From positions 102,501-166,500 of the forward strand of contig BROG01000528.1 in the NCBI GenBank assembly GCA_030159075.1: a DNA stretch of 64,000 nucleotides, given 5' to 3'. The notes beneath the pieces were generated by a model. That model was not told the origin of the DNA. It saw only the letters and a program-made list of their open reading frames with translations, and did not search any database. The stretch comes from Atrina japonica. Lineage: Eukaryota; Mollusca; Bivalvia; Pterioida; Pinnidae. The position numbers and the translations under genes were made by a program. Positions 58,741 to 64,000 of this stretch are shown here, piece after piece; within the stretch, counting starts at the first letter, position 1, and every line of letters begins with the position of its first letter.

Positions 58741-60225
58741 ATAAGTGCACAGTTAACTACAGTAACCTACGGTTTCAAAATTGTTTAGACTCGCTCGGAT
58801 CTATCAGTAGCCAACCGACTGTGGCATTGCGCTCAGATAGCGCCATTTAGTTTCTGGACTTCTCAAAGCTAAGATATTCATTTTCACACTGGGTACTCTT
58901 GGACGGATCTGGCAATACATTTAAATTTATTATTTGGCCTTGTGTGGTAGATTTACCGCTTTTCATTTCGGAAATACATTTATATGAATTTCGAGCTCGG
59001 CTGGTGGGGTCTTATTAACAGAAGTGTTCATCTTGGGCATTTGTTTTGGAATCTTTTGTAAAACTATATCTTAGGTATTGTTAAAAATATTTACAGATAG
59101 ACTAAATTCTAATAAGACATTCCGTCAGTAACACAACAAAAACGTGTGAAAGAAACTTATATATAAACAATCATGGACGATACATTTGGTAATTACTTTT
59201 GAATAGACGCGTTAAGCGAAAAGGAACCTTGGTGACAATGACGTAGTAACCTAGAGATGAGCATAAACGTTACGTCACAATTAGCACACAAGTTGTGAAA
59301 TTATTGACAAACATCGCCGAGTAAGTTTATACTTACATACAGGTGTTGTGATTGCTATATATGTACCTAAAATGTATTTGAAGGGGAGAACGTACTAGAT
59401 CTAGGCTAATAAGATATAGATATTAATGTCCGCGGCAAACACAAAACATCACACATTCGACAAATTAACATACCTTGCACAAAAAATCGGCATTCTATTC
59501 ATTTTTTTTATAAGGCTTTTGTTCTAGATCTAATGTTTTAATAATCATTTTATGGTGGGTACTCGTAGGTCGGATTTGGCAACACATTTAGACTTATTGT
59601 TTGGCCATATATATTGTATAAAAGTAAAGCCTAAATTGATGATGATGATAAAAATAATTGAACGCATTTTTCGTAAAATGTTTGCAATATTTACTCTTTC
59701 TTTTTATGTTAAACTTTATTAATTTTGGTAGTCAATGGTAAACATTCCCCTTGTCAGTCCCCACAGGTCATTACATATTTCAGTCAATATTTTTGTGACA
59801 AGACCAATTGTTTTGCCGCATTTTCTACATTTGCACCTTACTAAATTTAGTACATTATCTGATATCAGAACATCATTAGCATGTCCCCAAGCATATTGCG
59901 TCGCAGGTAATTATTTGTAAGCTTCAGCGAAAGTATGACTTGATCTTGCAAACTGAAAAAAAGCAGCTCTGATGGAAGCTTTTCTGGATCGTTTGTTGTT
60001 TTGCTTGTCGAAACCATCTGCATGTCTTTTGAAACCGTTGACTGTTCCTTGAATCATGTTCTTATCAGTATTGCTCGTCAAAGGGATATATGTTACAATT
60101 TTATAGTCTTATCTTAAAACTGGTACGTTACCATACGTATTAGTCCCCTGGCTAATAATGTGTTTGTTCACCCCAGGGGGGATTTTGGAGGTTTTGTTTT
60201 TCTGAAAGCTTATCGAAATTGTAAC
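58741..60225. other. No recognised gene; one ~55-bp direct repeat
   Basis: 58893-58947 ('gggtactcttggacggatct', 'ggcaatacatttaaattta') recurs in diverged form at 59556-59607 ('gggtactcgtaggtcggatt', 'ggcaacacatttagactta'). Confidence 0.5.
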
Positions 60226-60229
60226 AAAA

Positions 60230-60535
60230 TGAGCCATGTTAGCACTCTGGCCGTAGGGGCGTTGAGGAGTTTTGGAGTAAAAACCATTAAAATTAACAAA
60301 AATCGTTGAAAACTGGGAAAAACCTCAAATAATCCTCTAGTTTAGGCCTTTTGTTTGCAATTAAAGTAATGGTTGTATGGTAAATACCCATTAAATAATC
60401 ATTGTGTATCAATTTTAGTGTTTTGGGTTAAGAAAACAAAATGCTATAAACTGAGCTTATTAGCACTCTGGCAACTTAGGATTTTGGGGGTAAAATCCAT
60501 ATAAAATAAAAAAAATCGCTGAAAATTGGAATTAT
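60230..60535. repeat. Diverged direct duplication, period ~220 bp
   Basis: 60232-60320 ('gagccatgttagcactctgg', 'ttggagtaaaaaccat', 'aaaaatcgttgaaaactgg') recurs at 60452-60530 ('gagcttattagcactctgg', 'gggggtaaaatccat', 'aaaaatcgctgaaaattgg'). It abuts the retroelement fragment. Confidence 0.75.
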
Positions 60536-60569
60536 GATTCGAATAACAAGTACACTGAAAACGATAAAT

Positions 60570-60950
60570 CAAGATGCTGGGGCTTCTACTAGACAACATT
60601 TTCGTGGTTTTTGCGGGAAAAGTTTTCCAACAGATCGTTGGCATTCCAATGCGTACCAATTGTGCACCTCTCTTACCTAACATATTTTTGTATTCATATG
60701 ATGCGGAATTTATACAGTCTCTGCTCTCTAAGGGAAACAAACAGTTAGCACCTCGGTTCAATTTTACTTACAGGTATATCGATGATGTTCTGTTCATAAA
60801 TAATTGAGAATTTTTGAATTACCTCGGCCAGATGTATCCCGTTGAGCTAGAGATCAATGAGACGACAGAGGGCAACACATCTGCTTCTTACCTAGATTTA
60901 CTCCTGTCGATTGGGAAAGACGGTCAACTTCAAATATATATATATTTGGT
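60570..60950 (+). pseudogene. Penelope-like reverse transcriptase fragment, YIDD intact
   Basis: Plus strand: 'LLDNIFVVFAGKVFQQIVGI', 'PMRTNCAPLLPNIFLYSYDA', 'FNFTYRYIDDVLFINN', a stop at about 60805, then 'NYLGQMYPVELEINETTEG' and 'ASYLDLLLSIGKDGQL'. After about 60935 it degenerates into AT-rich sequence. The core active-site aspartates are kept, but the element is truncated at both ends. Confidence 0.87.
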
Positions 60951-61433
60951 ATTATTAATAATAGGTATAAGAATCATAAAGGAAGTAAACAGAACAAAGA
61001 GGAAGGAAAATAAAGCATCTCGAATAAAAAGACGTGTATGACTCGTGTCGTTACTTTTACAATATTTTTCTTTACTCACTGTCAGAATGTCATATCCTTA
61101 CAGTTATGCAAGGGATAGATATGACGTTGGTCCCGTTAATACAAATGATGCTAAAGATTCGCGTGTTTTTTACCAAAAGTATTGTATATACATTTTACAT
61201 TTAATATATAATGTATATTTAAGAAATTGTTTTTATTGCCATTCATACATTATCTTCTGTTATATCAAAATAATTCACAATTCACTAATTATAATATTTT
61301 TAATATATATTTTCTTTGAAGATTGCTAGATATTGTAAGAATTAAATGCATAGGGGTGGGTATGTCTACTTTACATCCCATTATTTTCCATGTAGGTTAG
61401 GTGACATGCCATTATTGGTTTATAATGTGATAG
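60951..61433. other. No recognised gene
   Basis: AT-rich; the frame 61045-61329 is low-complexity and unrecognised. Confidence 0.5.
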
Positions 61434-61683
61434 AAATATTATAAACATAATACCAAAGTAAACAATTTATTGCTAGCTGGAAAGATCACCTTTGATGTTT
61501 ATCAAAATTTTGGATATTCTAATTGGAGGTGTAGGCATGAACCTTAAATCCAGGCTTACTACGTAAATGAGTATTATTCTTATTCCGACTTAAAAATAAT
61601 TTTTGTCAAGTTAATTAGAAAAACGTCGGTTTGACTAAGAAAAAGCCGGCCATTATAACTTTGGTATTATGTTTATAATATTT
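61434..61683. mobile_element. Complete MITE, ~250 bp
   Basis: Terminal inverted repeats 'aaatattataaacataatac' plus 'caaagt' are perfect over about 26 bp at both ends. No transposase is present. The same terminus occurs singly at 18412, 33739, 50648 and 63668, with different interiors. Confidence 0.93.
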
Positions 61684-61984
61684 AAACTTATTAATATGAG
61701 TTCAGCGTCGCGTATATTGTTAGCCGCTTTCATAGAAACATTTCATCACGTTGTATGGATATCAATATGTTGTTGTAAAGTTCAAAATTCTGGATAACCC
61801 AATTAACCCGATTAAGTGACTACCAGGTCATAGGAAAAATTAGATTCATCTGGACATAATGATTAAGATGCGTACATAACGCGTGTAACGAACACGGAAT
61901 GAAACAATAAAAGCAGTTTTAGGGAAAAGGTGCTCGTATTAATACCAACGCTACACACCTATCGGTACCTAATCAAGTTCGCAC
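61684..61984. other. Left flank of the 57-bp satellite
   Basis: No gene. 'aacgctacacacctatcggt' near 61950 parallels the flank of the satellite at 52080. Confidence 0.45.
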
Positions 61985-62745
61985 AGAGTAAAACAACAGT
62001 TGAAATCAGATAAAGGTCTTACAGTGCAAACCAAGGCTATATCATCGGCCATCGGCAGTCAGAGTGAGATTACGTTCTTACTGTGCAAGGCAAGGCTATA
62101 TCATCGGCCATCGGCAGTCAGAGTAAGATTACGTTCTTACTGTGCAAGGCAAGGCTATATCATCGGCAGTCAGAGTGAGATCAAGTTCTTACTGTGCAAG
62201 GCAAGGCTATATCATCGGGACTTGGCAGTCGAAGTCATATCACAATCTTACAGTGCAAGGCAAAGCTATCATCGACCCTCGGCAGTCAAAGTCATATCAC
62301 AATCTTACAGTGCAAGGCAAAGCTATCATCGACCCTCGGCAGTCAAAGTCATATCACAATCTTACAGTGCAAGGCAAAGCTATCATCGACCCTCGGCAGT
62401 CAAAGTCATATCACAATCTTACAGTGCAAGGCAAAGCTATCATCGACCCTCGGCAGTCAAAGTCATATCACAATCTTACAGTGCAAGGCAAAGCTATCAC
62501 CGACCCTCGGCAGTCAAAGTCATATCACAATCTTACAGTGCAAGGCAAAGCTATCATCGACCCTCGGCAGTCAAAGTCATATCACAATCTTACAGTGCAA
62601 GGCAAAGCTATCATCGACCCTCGGCAGTCAAAGTCATATCACAATCTTACTGTGCAAGGCAAGGCTATCATCGACCCTCGGCAGTCAAAGTTATCAAGTT
62701 CTTACTGTACAAGGCAAGGATATATCACCCGTAGAAATCTCGTAG
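61985..62745. repeat. 57-bp satellite, ~12 copies
   Basis: The unit contains 'ggcagtcaaagtcatatcac', 'aatcttacagtgcaaggcaa' and 'agctatcatcgaccctc'. Copies from 62225 to 62680 are nearly identical; the leftmost are variants ('gtgagattacgttcttactg'). Since 57 is divisible by 3 and the consensus holds no stop on the plus strand, all three plus frames stay open for 180-240 codons. The predicted peptides are 19-residue repeats and I treat them as artefacts of the array. Confidence 0.95.
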
Positions 62746-63095
62746 GTAAGTTGTAAGGCATTGGTAGAGCTCTCATGGGTACGTGGAAAAATTATTTTGT
62801 CTTTGTAATACTAGAACATCACATTGGCAGAACTCTCGAAGGTAAGTGGCAAAAATAATTTTGACGGTATAATACTAGGCTATGTCATTGGTAGAACTCT
62901 CGTGGGTAAGTGTTAAAATAATTTTAACAGAATAACACATGTACATGGCATTGGTAGAGCCTTCGTGGGTAATTAGTAAAATGACTTTGACAGAATAAGA
63001 CTAGGGCATGGCATTGGTAGAACTCTCGAGGGTAAGTGGTAAAATATATTTGACAGTATAACACTCTGACATGACATTGGTAGAACTCTCGCTGT
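62746..63095. repeat. ~61-bp diverged repeat following the 57-bp array
   Basis: Five to six units of 'catggcattggtagaactct', 'cgtgggtaagtggtaaaat' and 'attttgacagtataacac'. The phrase 'cattggtagaactctcg' then 'ggtaagt' matches 'catcggtagagatttcgtcg' then 'gtaagta' in the array at 52080, so the arrays share an ancestor. Confidence 0.85.
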
Positions 63096-63109
63096 ATCCT
63101 AAGCTAATG

Positions 63110-63190
63110 TTGTGAGAAACTTTATTTGCTGAAGACCGATGGTCTCTTCCCGGGTACATTGTTATCATGTTCTCTCCTTCAACACTTACA
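63110..63190 (+). mobile_element. SINE-like dispersed repeat copy
   Basis: 'gtgagaaactttatttgctg', 'gatggtctcttcccgggtac' and 'attgttatcatgttctctcc' match the 47990 copy and the reverse complement of 55925. Confidence 0.65.
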
Positions 63191-63214
63191 AAGGACCACC
63201 ATTATATGACTGAT

Positions 63215-63532
63215 TGTTGGATGTGGCGTAAACAGCATCCAAATAAATATAATAGTCTTGTTTGCGATGTGGATGTGGATGTTACCTGTTCGATGGCAGT
63301 TGTTGAGACGTCTGTACCAATTATGACGAGGATTCGTTCCTCACGTATTTCATCTTAATTTAACTGTTGACTCACGGCGGGTGTGGTGTGACCGGTCGAC
63401 AGGGGATGCTTACTCTTCCATTGCACCTGATCCCACCTCTTGATTTAAAGAGGTCCGTGTTTGTCCAGATTTGTATCTATACCCTGGACATCCTAATGAT
63501 TTATACTTTGGTATCTGAGATTTTTTATATAC
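63215..63532 (+). mobile_element. Penelope-like 3' end, ~320 bp copy
   Basis: It includes 'aatagtcttgtttgcgatg', 'gttgagacgtctgtaccaat', 'ctcacggcgggtgtgg', 'tcgacaggggatgcttactc', 'tggacatcctaatgattta' and the terminal 'tggtatctgagattttttat'. Its end faces that of the next copy, 245 bp away. Confidence 0.88.
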
Positions 63533-63667
63533 ATTGTAGTTATAGATAGTAAATTCATTTTGAAACTACGTTCATTTATGAAATAATAGACGATATTCGA
63601 TTCTATCTGTGGTCGCTGAAAGGTAAGCTGATAATGTGAGAAAAAATTTCAGTTCCCTAACGAAAAT

Positions 63668-63990
63668 ATTATAAACATAATACCAAAATTATAATGCTCA
63701 AAACGATCGTTTCTGTCAATTACACTTCATCAGTTGATCTCCATTTATGAAAGATGCATATTTTCTAAAGAAAAATATAAAAAATCTCGGATACCAAAGT
63801 ATAAATCTTTAGGATGTCCAGGATATAAATACAAATCTGGTAAAAATGGACAAACACGGACCTCTGGAAATCAAGAGGTGGGATCAGGTGCCATGGAGGA
63901 GTAAGTATCCCCTGTCGACCAGTCCCACCTGATACCACTGTGGTATCAAACTTGTCTAATAATAAATCTAAATGCAGTGTTTTATCCGTT
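63668..63990 (+). mobile_element. Short element of the 18412 family, interrupted
   Basis: The left part (63668-63745) has 'tattataaacataatacc', 'gctcaaaacgatcgtttctg' and 'cttcatcagttgatctcc'. The right part (from about 63945) has 'aataataaatctaaatgcag'. Both parts are contiguous in the 18412 copy but are separated here by a retroelement end. Confidence 0.72.
63777..63930 (-). mobile_element. Penelope-like 3' end inserted in another element
   Basis: 'aaaaaatctcggataccaaa', 'ggtaaaaatggacaaacacg' and 'gtgggatcaggtgccatgga' to 'cccctgtcgacc'. It is one of the least diverged short copies, consistent with recent insertion. Confidence 0.87.
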
Positions 63991-64000
63991 TTAGAGTAAC

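Noticed and set aside
62000..62756. Three long overlapping plus-strand frames of up to 244 codons
   Set aside because: They are the 57-bp satellite read in each frame; the unit length is a multiple of 3 and the consensus has no stop. No start context, domain or codon bias supports a protein.

Overview
This is animal nuclear DNA: AT-rich, gene-poor, with spliced genes, CA/TA microsatellites, minisatellites, tRNA-derived SINEs, LINE and Penelope-like reverse transcriptase relics and many short inverted-repeat transposons. The SINE type, the reverse transcriptase type and the AA15 polysaccharide monooxygenase together point to a lophotrochozoan, most likely a bivalve mollusc. That placement rests on recognition by eye; no database search was possible.

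Only two protein-coding genes are supported well. The first is a four-exon plus-strand gene (39826-47291) for a secreted AA15 lytic polysaccharide monooxygenase of 346 residues: signal peptide, mature N-terminal histidine, catalytic domain, threonine/proline linker, and a six-cysteine C-terminal module. Its introns 1 and 2 are crowded with short transposons. The second is an intronless class A G-protein-coupled receptor of 326 residues (53385-54365), with NRY in place of DRY and no tryptophan toggle in helix 6. Nothing suggests that the two genes work together.

Layout. 1-12 kb: no recognisable gene, with minisatellites, two SINEs that have clear target-site duplications, and TA-flanked inverted-repeat elements. 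13-16.5 kb: a large satellite, with a homogeneous 96-bp higher-order core (about 18 units, each of three roughly 32-bp subunits) passing into diverged monomers. 17-34 kb: degenerate transposons, a partly duplicated SINE, two LINE fragments (one split by a MITE) and a long perfect-looking hairpin. 34.7-37 kb: the longest Penelope-like element, minus strand, with readable reverse transcriptase broken by stops and frameshifts. 39.8-47.3 kb: the AA15 gene. 50-53 kb: tandem arrays, including a 62-bp satellite that ends just upstream of the receptor. 55-64 kb: LINE and Penelope-like fragments, a complete MITE, a 57-bp satellite distantly related to the one at 52 kb, and a nested insertion at the right edge.

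The strongest thread through the window is one retroelement family. Its roughly 150-330 bp 3' end occurs at more than a dozen places, several times as closely spaced inverted pairs.
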